In this document: one piece after another, positions 57,754-64,000 of the stretch
Layout: each line of letters starts with the position of its first letter
Numbering within the stretch: position 1 is the first letter of the stretch
Assembly: GCF_002855555.1 (NCBI RefSeq)
Contig: NZ_PKRT01000001.1
Coordinates: forward strand, 1,578,001 to 1,642,000
Source: Novosphingobium sp. TH158
Lineage (GTDB): Bacteria; Pseudomonadota; Alphaproteobacteria; Sphingomonadales; Sphingomonadaceae
Direction of reading: 5' to 3'
DNA: 64,000 bases
Notes under the pieces: generated by a model
The model's input: only the letters and a program-made list of their open reading frames with translations
Databases searched by the model: none
Told to the model about the DNA's origin: nothing
Made by a program: the position numbers and the translations under genes

Positions 57754-60462
57754 TCAGAAAGCGAAGACCAGCGTGCCGCTGACCGTGCGCGGAGCGCCGA
57801 TCTGGACGTTCGGCACGGAACCGTAGACCGAGAGACCGGCCGGCACGTTGAAGCACGTATTCGACGAGCTGCTCGAAGTGGCCGAGCAGAAGGTCTGGTT
57901 CTGGTTCAGGTTGCCGCCGAAACCGCCGACGTAGAACTGGTCGAACAGGTTGTAGACGTTCAGCTGGAAGTAGGTCTTGTCATTGAGGCCCATGAACGAA
58001 AGGTTCACGCGAGCGTCAAGGTTGACCAGCCAGTAAGCGGCGGCCGTGGCTTCATAGACCTTGGTTGCGCTGGGAACACCGGTCGGAGCAGCGCAGACCG
58101 TTGCCGAGCTGCAGTTCTTCGCGCCGTTGGCGATAAAGGTGCCGGTGTAGATCGCCTCGTTGGTGTCGTAGATGTAGCGTTCACCCGTGCGCTTGGCAGT
58201 GATGCCAAGCTCGACCGGGCCGAGCGTGCCGCGAGCGGTGACGCCAAAGGTGTACTTCGGAGCACCGGCTTCGCGCTTGCCAGCGGTCAGCGCATAGATC
58301 GGCGTGCCATCCAGGTTTTCGCCGATTGCCAGGTTATTCTTGATCTTCGACTTCAGGATCGAACCGAAGGCGTAGAAGGTCAGGGCCTCGACAGGCTGCC
58401 AGGCGATGGAGCCGTCGATACCGTACTTCTCGACATTGCCGAGGTTGCGATAGACGGTCTGGTTGATTTCCGGATCGTAAGCCGAAGCGGTACGGTTCTT
58501 GAACTCGTTATAGAAGCCCGACAGCTGCGCCTGGATGTTGCCCGAACGATAACGGACACCCAGATCGAAGTTGTTGGTCGTTTCGGGCTTCGGACGCGCA
58601 TTCGGCGTGTTCAGCGGGAAGTAGAACGCGTTGTACAGGTTGTCGGTACCGGGCACCGAAAGCCCCTGGCTGAAGTTGCCGAACAGGCTGACTTCATCCA
58701 TCAGGCGGTAGGTGAAACCGGCGCTCGGCAGCAGCTTCTTGTAGTTGTAGATGCGGTTCTGCGGCGGAGCCCAGCCGGTGACCGAAATCGCACCCGTCGT
58801 TGCGTTGACGCTCGACGAATAGGGGTTCAGCGTCTGCGCCGTGGTGGCAAGAGCCGTGTTGGTGCTGAAGCATTCAACGAAACCGCTGGCCGAGCTGGTG
58901 AAGCAGTTGTTCGTCAGGTCGCGCTTGAAGAACGGCATGCGCGCGCCAACCGTCACGACCAGGCTGTTGTCGAAGTATTCACCGCGGTATTCGGCCGAAA
59001 CCTGGTGCAGGATGGCGAACGACAGACGATCACGCTTCTGCAGGGGGGCACCGCTCGAATCCTTGTCCGGGTTGTTGACCGGGAACACGTCAAGCGGCGT
59101 GCCGTTGCCCATCAGGCCAATGGTTTCGCCGGTCTGGCGGTGACGGGCACGGTCCCAGGTGTAGTTGAGACGCAGGGTGTGCGCATCATCCATGTCATAG
59201 CGAAGGCCGGCAATGACGCCATAGCGCTTGGTCTGGGTCTGGCTGGGCGCGATCACCAGTACGGTGTCGAGCGAGTCGCCATCGCCGTTGATGTCGCGGC
59301 CATAGTAGGGCGAGCCGCCGAGATAGCCGACTGCATTGTTGGTGCCCGAGGTGGGATCGATGTCACGCGTACCTTCGCGTGCGCTTACCGTGCCCCCGCC
59401 GTTGGCCTTCACGTACTGGAAGCTCGGATCGACCGTCAGCACCAGGTTGTCCGCGAGCGTGAAGCGCGAGGTGATGCGGATGTTGCCGGTGTTCGACGGG
59501 TTGAAGCGGCGATCGTATTCCGAACCGCAGGTGGTGGCAGCATCGGCCACGCCGCGCACGCCCGGCTGGATCGTGCAGGGCCAGTTGATCAGGTACTTGC
59601 GCTCGCTGGCGTTCTTGGGGAAGCGCTGGCTCGAAAGCGAGCCGACGGTACGGCCGGCATCAAGGCGCAGCGGCAGCGAACCGAAGAAGTTGGTGCGGTT
59701 CTGGTTGTAGTGGCCGGCGATTGAGACGAAATCGTCACCTGCAAGCGGGATGTACAGCCGGGCGTTGTACTGCTGCTTGTCGACCTTGCCGTAGTTGTTG
59801 AACGGGTTGTCGTTGCGGGCCATCGAGGCCGAAACGAAGGCGCGGATGCCGCCCGGGGTCAGGTCGCCGGTTTCGATCTTGCCGAACATGCGCATGAAGT
59901 CGAACTGGCCGGCCGAACCGGAAAGCATGGCGCCGAAATCGCGATCGGGCTTCTTGGTGCGGTAGTTGACCGTACCGCCGGCTGCCGAAGCGGTCGGGCT
60001 GTCGACGTCGGTGGTGCCGAGGTTGACGTTGACCTGCTCGATCAGTTCGGGATCGATCTGCTGGTTCGAGTAGATGGCGTAGTTGCCCGAGTCATTCAGC
60101 GGAACACCGTCGAAGGTCAGGCTGACGCGATCAGCAGCAAAGCCGCGGATGTTCAGCGTACCGCCCGACGAACCGTAGGCGTCGTTGTTCTGGAACGAGA
60201 CGCCCGGAACCTGGTTGATCGTATCCAGGATGGTCTGGCCGGGGTTCTGGCGCTGGATGTTTTCCGAGGTCAGCACGGCCTTGGACTTGGCGGTATCCGG
60301 AACGGAAACGCCGCCGACTTCCTGGACGCCGCGCGTGCCGGTGACGATGATTTCCTTTTCGAAATCAACCGAGCCGGTCGACTGGGCGTAGACGGGAGTG
60401 GCAAGGCCGATTGCAAGCGGAACGCTGGCTGCGCTGACGGCAAGGAAAGACTTGAACTGCAT
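57754..60462 (-). CDS. TonB-dependent outer-membrane receptor
   Basis: A 902-residue TonB receptor. Signal peptide (about 1-26, ending VYAQ), TonB box-like EKEIIVTGTR, plug domain (TILDTINQVPGVSFQNN, GGTLNIRGFAADRVSLTFDG, GGTVNYRTKKP) and a 22-strand barrel ending VSGTLVFAF. The ligand cannot be read from sequence; siderophores, sugars and metals are all possible. It is divergent from a CDF metal exporter across 349 bp. Confidence 0.95.
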   Translation of the reverse strand: MQFKSFLAVSAASVPLAIGLATPVYAQSTGSVDFEKEIIVTGTRGVQEVGGVSVPDTAKSKAVLTSENIQRQNPGQTILDTINQVPGVSFQNNDAYGSSGGTLNIRGFAADRVSLTFDGVPLNDSGNYAIYSNQQIDPELIEQVNVNLGTTDVDSPTASAAGGTVNYRTKKPDRDFGAMLSGSAGQFDFMRMFGKIETGDLTPGGIRAFVSASMARNDNPFNNYGKVDKQQYNARLYIPLAGDDFVSIAGHYNQNRTNFFGSLPLRLDAGRTVGSLSSQRFPKNASERKYLINWPCTIQPGVRGVADAATTCGSEYDRRFNPSNTGNIRITSRFTLADNLVLTVDPSFQYVKANGGGTVSAREGTRDIDPTSGTNNAVGYLGGSPYYGRDINGDGDSLDTVLVIAPSQTQTKRYGVIAGLRYDMDDAHTLRLNYTWDRARHRQTGETIGLMGNGTPLDVFPVNNPDKDSSGAPLQKRDRLSFAILHQVSAEYRGEYFDNSLVVTVGARMPFFKRDLTNNCFTSSASGFVECFSTNTALATTAQTLNPYSSSVNATTGAISVTGWAPPQNRIYNYKKLLPSAGFTYRLMDEVSLFGNFSQGLSVPGTDNLYNAFYFPLNTPNARPKPETTNNFDLGVRYRSGNIQAQLSGFYNEFKNRTASAYDPEINQTVYRNLGNVEKYGIDGSIAWQPVEALTFYAFGSILKSKIKNNLAIGENLDGTPIYALTAGKREAGAPKYTFGVTARGTLGPVELGITAKRTGERYIYDTNEAIYTGTFIANGAKNCSSATVCAAPTGVPSATKVYEATAAAYWLVNLDARVNLSFMGLNDKTYFQLNVYNLFDQFYVGGFGGNLNQNQTFCSATSSSSSNTCFNVPAGLSVYGSVPNVQIGAPRTVSGTLVFAF

Positions 60463-60811
60463 GGTTTTTCAACCCCGGTTGCCCCCCGATATGCCCCAGG
60501 GGATGTTGGCGAAAGATGCGTGCCGGAAGTCCCGCGAATCAGCGGATGCTCCCCGGCCCTGCCGGGCTCTTACAAGCACCGGCGCGTCTCCTGAACACCG
60601 GAACATGACACCTTGTTGACAGTGCGCCCGCACCCGCCTTTCGCGCCGCAACAAGATTTCATGCGAAACTTTGCTTATGAAATAAAAATGCAGATTTACG
60701 CATAAACCCCATGTGCTGGCGGGATTTAGACCATATGGACGCCTGTCGATTCTTGCTGCACTGCGGCAGATGTGCAACGGTTGCGATTGAAACGGAATAC
60801 CGGGGGAACTT
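60463..60811. other. Intergenic region between TonB receptor and CDF genes
   Basis: 349 bp without a credible gene. It is GC-rich near the receptor and AT-rich at 60650-60710, with repeated GCGAAA/TTTCATAAG and TTACGCATAA elements that suggest the divergent promoters. The 102-codon frame on the minus strand here has no coding features. No riboswitch consensus was recognised. Confidence 0.5.
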
Positions 60812-61756
60812 TTGGGCGCGCATCATCATCACGCCGGTGACCACGGCGATCACGACCATGGCCACCCTCATCATGCCCATGGCAGCCATGGCATGGCCTT
60901 TGGCCTGGGCGTTGCGCTCAATGCCCTGTTCGTGCTGGTCGAGGCGGGATACGGTTTCCTCTCCGGATCGATGGCGCTGGTGGCCGATGCGGGGCACAAC
61001 CTGTCGGACGTGCTGGGCCTGCTCATTGCCTGGGGGGCAGACAGCCTTTCCGCCCGGCCGGCTTCCGAACGCTTCACCTATGGCTACAAAAGCTCTTCGA
61101 TCCTCGCCGCCCTGATCAACTCGGCGCTGCTGACGCTGACCATCGGCGCAATCGGCGCGGAAACGATCCGCCGTTTCTTCAACCCGGAACCTGTTGCGGG
61201 GCAGACGATGATGATCGTGGCGGCCATCGGCATCGCGATCAACGTCTTCACCGCCATGCTGTTCCTTAAGGGCAGCCGGCATGACATCAACCTGCGCGGC
61301 GCCTTCATTCACATGGTCGGCGATGCGGCGGTATCGGCCGCCGTCGTCGTGGCAGGCCTGCTGATCCTGTGGACCGGGCAGGTATGGATCGACACCTTGA
61401 CCGGCCTGATCATCGTTGCGGTTATCGGCTGGTCCACCTGGGGCCTCGCGCGCGAGGCGGTGAAGATGGGCCTGCTTGGCGTCCCTGCCCGCATCGACAT
61501 GGGCACCGTGCGCGCCCTGCTGATGCAGCAGCCGGGCGTGATCGCCGTGCACGATCTTCATGTCTGGCCGATGAGCACGAAGGAAACCGCGCTGACCGCC
61601 CACCTGATCATGCCGCAGGGCAGCCCGGGAGATGGCTTTCTCCATGCCCTGGCCGATGATCTGGAACACCGTTTCGGCATCGGCCATGCAACCTTGCAGG
61701 TGGAAACCGCCGATGGTCCGTGCCATGCTGCGGCAATGCACGGGCACACCCATTGA
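60812..61756 (+). CDS. Cation diffusion facilitator (CzcD/ZitB-like)
   Basis: A 314-residue CDF transporter. The N-terminal His-rich stretch HHHHAGDHGDHDHGHPHHAH precedes six TM helices with zinc-site motifs LVADAGHNLSDVL (HxxxD) and FIHMVGDAAVS, and a cytoplasmic ferredoxin-like domain with VHDLHVWPMS. It exports Zn, Co or Cd. Start is a TTG at 60812 after CGGGGGAAC. It ends HGHTH and overlaps the sigma gene by 4 bp. Confidence 0.94.
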   Translation: MGAHHHHAGDHGDHDHGHPHHAHGSHGMAFGLGVALNALFVLVEAGYGFLSGSMALVADAGHNLSDVLGLLIAWGADSLSARPASERFTYGYKSSSILAALINSALLTLTIGAIGAETIRRFFNPEPVAGQTMMIVAAIGIAINVFTAMLFLKGSRHDINLRGAFIHMVGDAAVSAAVVVAGLLILWTGQVWIDTLTGLIIVAVIGWSTWGLAREAVKMGLLGVPARIDMGTVRALLMQQPGVIAVHDLHVWPMSTKETALTAHLIMPQGSPGDGFLHALADDLEHRFGIGHATLQVETADGPCHAAAMHGHTH

Positions 61757-62301
61757 CGACACGCGAAGACCTTGCCGATGCCATGCGGCGGATCGCGGCG
61801 GGGGACCGGCGCGCGCTGGAATTCGTCTATCGCGCCACCTCGGCGAAGCTTTTTGGCATATGCCTGCGTATAGCTGGTGACAGGGGCGAAGCGGAGGACG
61901 CCTTGCAGGACGTATATGTCAGCTTGTGGAATGCCGCGGGCCGGTTCGATCCGGCGCGCGCCAGCCCCGTGAGCTGGCTGGCCGTGTTTGCCCGCAACCG
62001 CACGATTGACCGGCTGCGCCGCCGCAAGCGCGTCGATGCCAGCGCCCCGATCGAGGCGGCGGCAGACGTTGCCGATGCCAGCCCGCTGGCCGAGGACCGG
62101 CTGCTTGCGGGAGAGGAGCGGGCGAAGGTCCACTCCTGCCTTGACCAGCTTGACGAACCGCAGCGCGGCACCATCCGCACCGCCTTTTTCGAGGGCGTAA
62201 CCTATGCCGAACTGGCCAGCCGGCAAAGCGTGCCGCTGGGCACGGTCAAGTCATGGGTGCGGCGCGGCCTTGCCCGTCTGAAGGCCTGTATCGAAGCATG
62301 A
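61753..62301 (+). CDS. ECF sigma factor (SigK-like)
   Basis: 182 residues from the TTG overlapping the CDF stop (TTGA). Region 2: GDRGEAEDALQDVYVSLWNAAGRFDPAR, then SPVSWLAVFARNRTIDRLRRR. Region 4: LDEPQRGTIRTAFFEGVTYAELASRQSVPLGTVKSWVRRGL. The PLGTVKSWVRRGL ending and the anti-sigma and fasciclin neighbours fit the SigK-type (ECF19) group. Coupled to both neighbours by overlaps. Confidence 0.9.
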   Translation: MTTREDLADAMRRIAAGDRRALEFVYRATSAKLFGICLRIAGDRGEAEDALQDVYVSLWNAAGRFDPARASPVSWLAVFARNRTIDRLRRRKRVDASAPIEAAADVADASPLAEDRLLAGEERAKVHSCLDQLDEPQRGTIRTAFFEGVTYAELASRQSVPLGTVKSWVRRGLARLKACIEA

Positions 62302-62993
62302 CCGAGCGCGAACTCCTTGCCGCCGAACTGGCACTGGGCCTGCTGGAAGGCGAAGAACTGCTCACCGCGCACGGGCTGGTCGCCAGCGATGGCGAATTCG
62401 CCCGCCTGGTCGAGGACTGGGAGCACCGCCTGGCTCCGCTGCTCGATACGATCGATCCCGTCGCCCCACCGACAGATGTCCTGCAACGCGTGCTCGCCGG
62501 CATTGACCGGGCCCCTGAAGCCGGGACGGAAGTCATCGCGCTGCGCCGCAAGGTGCGCCGCCTGCAATGGACGGCGGGCCTTGCCGCCCTGGCCGCAGGC
62601 GTTCTGGCGATCGTCACCCTGCCGCCGATGTTCGCGCCCGCCCCCACCGCACCGGCGGCCGCGCCGCTCGTCGCCAGCTTTGCCCTGTCCGGCACCGAAT
62701 TGCGCCTTGGGGTGACTTACCTGCCAGAGCGCGGCGACCTGCTGATCAATGCCGCAGGCCTTGCCGGAGACGGCGTGCACGATCACGAACTGTGGCTCGT
62801 GCCGCCAGAGGGCAAGACGATTTCGCTGGGCATTGTCGCGCCTGACAGATCGGTTCGGCTGCATATTCCGGCAGAGCTTGCCGCGCGCCTGCGTGACGGG
62901 GCCGTGCTGGCGCTCACGCGCGAGCCGCTTGGCGGCTCACAGGGCCGCACGCCCGGGCCGATCGTGGCGACCAGCAAATTTTCTTCGACCTGA
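62298..62993 (+). CDS. RskA-like anti-sigma factor
   Basis: 231 residues with a cytosolic N-terminal part (LLAAELALGLLEGEELLTAH, WEHRLAPLLD), one TM helix (about 92-114) and a periplasmic domain of the anti-sigma-K type (HDHELWLVPPEGKTISLGIV, LALTREPLGGSQGRTPGPIVATSKFS). ATG 62298 overlaps the sigma stop (ATGA). It should bind and silence the SigK-like factor until a signal triggers its proteolysis. Confidence 0.92.
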   Translation: MTERELLAAELALGLLEGEELLTAHGLVASDGEFARLVEDWEHRLAPLLDTIDPVAPPTDVLQRVLAGIDRAPEAGTEVIALRRKVRRLQWTAGLAALAAGVLAIVTLPPMFAPAPTAPAAAPLVASFALSGTELRLGVTYLPERGDLLINAAGLAGDGVHDHELWLVPPEGKTISLGIVAPDRSVRLHIPAELAARLRDGAVLALTREPLGGSQGRTPGPIVATSKFSST

Positions 62994-63022
62994 TGCATCC
63001 ATAGCTCCACCGGCTGCGTAAC
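62994..63022 (+). promoter_or_regulatory. Candidate SigK-type promoter of the fasciclin gene
   Basis: TGCATCC at 62994-63000, a 16-bp spacer and CGTAAC at 63017-63022. The -35 resembles the CATCC core reported for mycobacterial SigK promoters; the -10 is only partly similar. It starts directly after the anti-sigma stop and about 50 bp before the fasciclin ATG. Confidence 0.5.
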
Positions 63023-63071
63023 TCCCCCTGCAAGTCACCCCCAGGCCTTGGTTTTTTGGGGAGTTTCAAGA

Positions 63072-63629
63072 ATGAACCGCAAGTCGATCACTCTCGCCGT
63101 CGCCGCGCTTGGCCTCGGTACGCTGGCCGTCGCCAATCCCGCGATTGCCGGGATGCACGGCAAGCATCACGCCGCTGCGCCTGCCAAGTCGATCGTCGAA
63201 ACGGCCGTTGCTTCGGCCGACCACACCACGCTGGTTGCCGCAGTCAAGGCAGCCGGCCTTGTCGATACGCTGGCCAGCCCTGGCCCCTTCACCGTCTTTG
63301 CCCCCACTAACGATGCCTTCGCCAAGCTGCCTGCCGGCACGGTGGACACGCTGCTGAAGCCGGAAAACAAGGCGCAGCTGGGCAAGGTGCTGACCTATCA
63401 TGTCGTCTCGGGCAAGGTGATGTCCGCCGATCTGGTCAAGATGATCCGCGCCGGCGGCGGCAAGGCCGAGTTCTCGACCGTGCAGGGCCAGAAGCTGACT
63501 GCCCGCCTGAAGGGCAAGCGCATCGAGATCACCGATGCCAACGGTGGCAAGACTCACGTTACCAAGGCCGATCTCAAGCAGTCGAACGGCGTGATCCACG
63601 TCACCAACGGCGTGTTCCTGCCCGCCTGA
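63072..63629 (+). CDS. Secreted fasciclin-domain protein (MPT70-like)
   Basis: A 185-residue exported protein. Signal peptide ends NPAIAGM; then one FAS1 domain: HTTLVAAVKAAGLVDTLASP, GPFTVFAPTNDAFAKLP (FAS1 H1 motif), LTYHVVSGKVM, and GVIHVTNGVFLPA. It is probably an adhesin or surface protein. ATG 63072 follows GGGGAG. It sits after the sigma/anti-sigma pair, as the fasciclin antigens MPT70/MPT83 do with SigK-RskA. Confidence 0.95.
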   Translation: MNRKSITLAVAALGLGTLAVANPAIAGMHGKHHAAAPAKSIVETAVASADHTTLVAAVKAAGLVDTLASPGPFTVFAPTNDAFAKLPAGTVDTLLKPENKAQLGKVLTYHVVSGKVMSADLVKMIRAGGGKAEFSTVQGQKLTARLKGKRIEITDANGGKTHVTKADLKQSNGVIHVTNGVFLPA

Positions 63630-63720
63630 CGCAAGACCCCTGCGCTGCACGCCCTCACACGCAGCGCCGCGCTCCGCCCCCTGCCTCCCCTATCCCGGGG
63701 ACGGAGCGCAGTCCCTGACT

Positions 63721-63757
63721 GAGGGCCGCAAGGAACATGCGGCCCTCCCTTTTTTGG
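63721..63757 (+). terminator. Rho-independent terminator after the fasciclin gene
   Basis: Perfect 10-bp arms GAGGGCCGCA / TGCGGCCCTC with a 7-nt loop, then CCTTTTTT on the plus strand, 91 bp after the fasciclin stop. Confidence 0.9.
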
Positions 63758-64000
63758 CTAGTCTTCCGCAATTGCCGGGCGGGCGACGAATTCGTGCCGC
63801 GCGCCAAGGAAGTCATCGGGATCGATGGCGAAACCGGCGGAGACGCAGCCCTCGCCTGTCACGCGCAACTGGCACTTGCCCTCGAAGTGGGCGCGCGCCT
63901 GCCCGGGATCCTCGACCTGCCAGACGAGCGCGTAAATGCCGTTTTGCACCTTTGACAGGAAGGCGCCGAGCGCGCCTTCATCCGGCGCATCGGGCTGGAT
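63758..64000 (-). CDS. VOC/glyoxalase-like protein (3' end only)
   Basis: The C-terminal 80 codons of a minus-strand gene that runs off the right edge. Readable residues include DEGALGAFLSKVQNGIYALV and DPDDFLGARHEFVARPAIAED. The pattern of NGIYALVWQVEDP and the terminal segment resembles vicinal-oxygen-chelate domain proteins, but the defining N-terminal part is outside the window. Confidence 0.5.
   Translation of the reverse strand: MQPDAPDEGALGAFLSKVQNGIYALVWQVEDPGQARAHFEGKCQLRVTGEGCVSAGFAIDPDDFLGARHEFVARPAIAED

Noticed and set aside
60463..60620. Possible cobalamin or other riboswitch before the TonB receptor
   Set aside because: GC-rich hairpins are present but no B12-box or other riboswitch consensus could be identified by eye.
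60469..60777. 102-codon minus-strand frame between the TonB receptor and CDF genes
   Set aside because: No ribosome-binding site, no family features, and it covers the region where both promoters must lie.
1..64000. CRISPR arrays, complete insertion sequences, integrases or rRNA genes
   Set aside because: No regularly spaced direct repeats, transposase or integrase proteins, or rRNA sequence were seen in the window.

Overview
The window is high-GC chromosomal DNA of an alphaproteobacterium, most likely a member of the Sphingomonadales (Novosphingobium or Sphingobium type). The evidence is a bifunctional Rsh/SpoT enzyme, aerobic HemF, PdeM, a large TonB-dependent receptor and typical sphingomonad metal-resistance genes. 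No 16S rRNA or other species-level marker is present, so the taxonomy is inference.

From 1 to about 48,000 the content is mostly accessory. From 1 to 4,700 there is a czcABC-type metal efflux operon (czcA cut by the window edge), a His-rich periplasmic protein, a DUF3703 protein, a cation diffusion facilitator and a divergent MerR regulator whose perfect operator lies between them. From 4,800 to 12,100 there is a copper-defence block: copC-copD-araC on the minus strand and, divergently, a CnrYXH-like ECF sigma signalling module followed by a DUF305 protein, the multicopper oxidase CopA and CopB. One promoter-like motif (TGAGGG, 15 bp, GCGTAT) occurs three times, in front of copC, cnrY and copA. 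I infer that it is the recognition site of the CnrH-like sigma factor.

From 12,300 to 35,600 lies a thiol, sulfide and respiration block. It holds cytochrome bd (cydA, cydB and a 36-residue cydX), the assembly exporter cydDC, two ArsR regulators, two peroxiredoxins, TrxC, a TlpA-like membrane thioredoxin, a rhodanese, a sulfide:quinone oxidoreductase, a persulfide-dioxygenase-type metallo-beta-lactamase protein, a TauE exporter and a complete RND efflux system (adaptor, permease and TolC-type channel) woven into the same two divergent gene sets. Together they look like a sulfide and persulfide tolerance island with its own tripartite pump.

From 35,700 to 40,900 is a decayed phage tail and lysis segment (tail fibres, an S74 chaperone domain, a holin-like protein, a broken NlpC/P60 hydrolase), a pRiA4b ORF-3 family gene and a truncated umuD. 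From 41,100 to 46,400 is a TetR-controlled DevBCA/MacAB-like exporter with its own outer-membrane channel. It carries an exact 106-bp tandem duplication at the permease-ATPase junction. About 1 kb without genes follows, then one hypothetical gene.

A tRNA-Ser(GGA) gene at 48,039-48,129, with its 3' end facing left, marks the change to core-type content: metallopeptidase, periplasmic cyclophilin, SpoT, TVP38 protein, glycosyltransferase, two tandem DUF2029 mannosyltransferase-like proteins, HemF, PdeM, a TonB receptor, a CDF exporter, an ECF sigma/anti-sigma/fasciclin cluster resembling mycobacterial SigK-RskA-MPT70, and the end of a VOC-family gene at the right edge.
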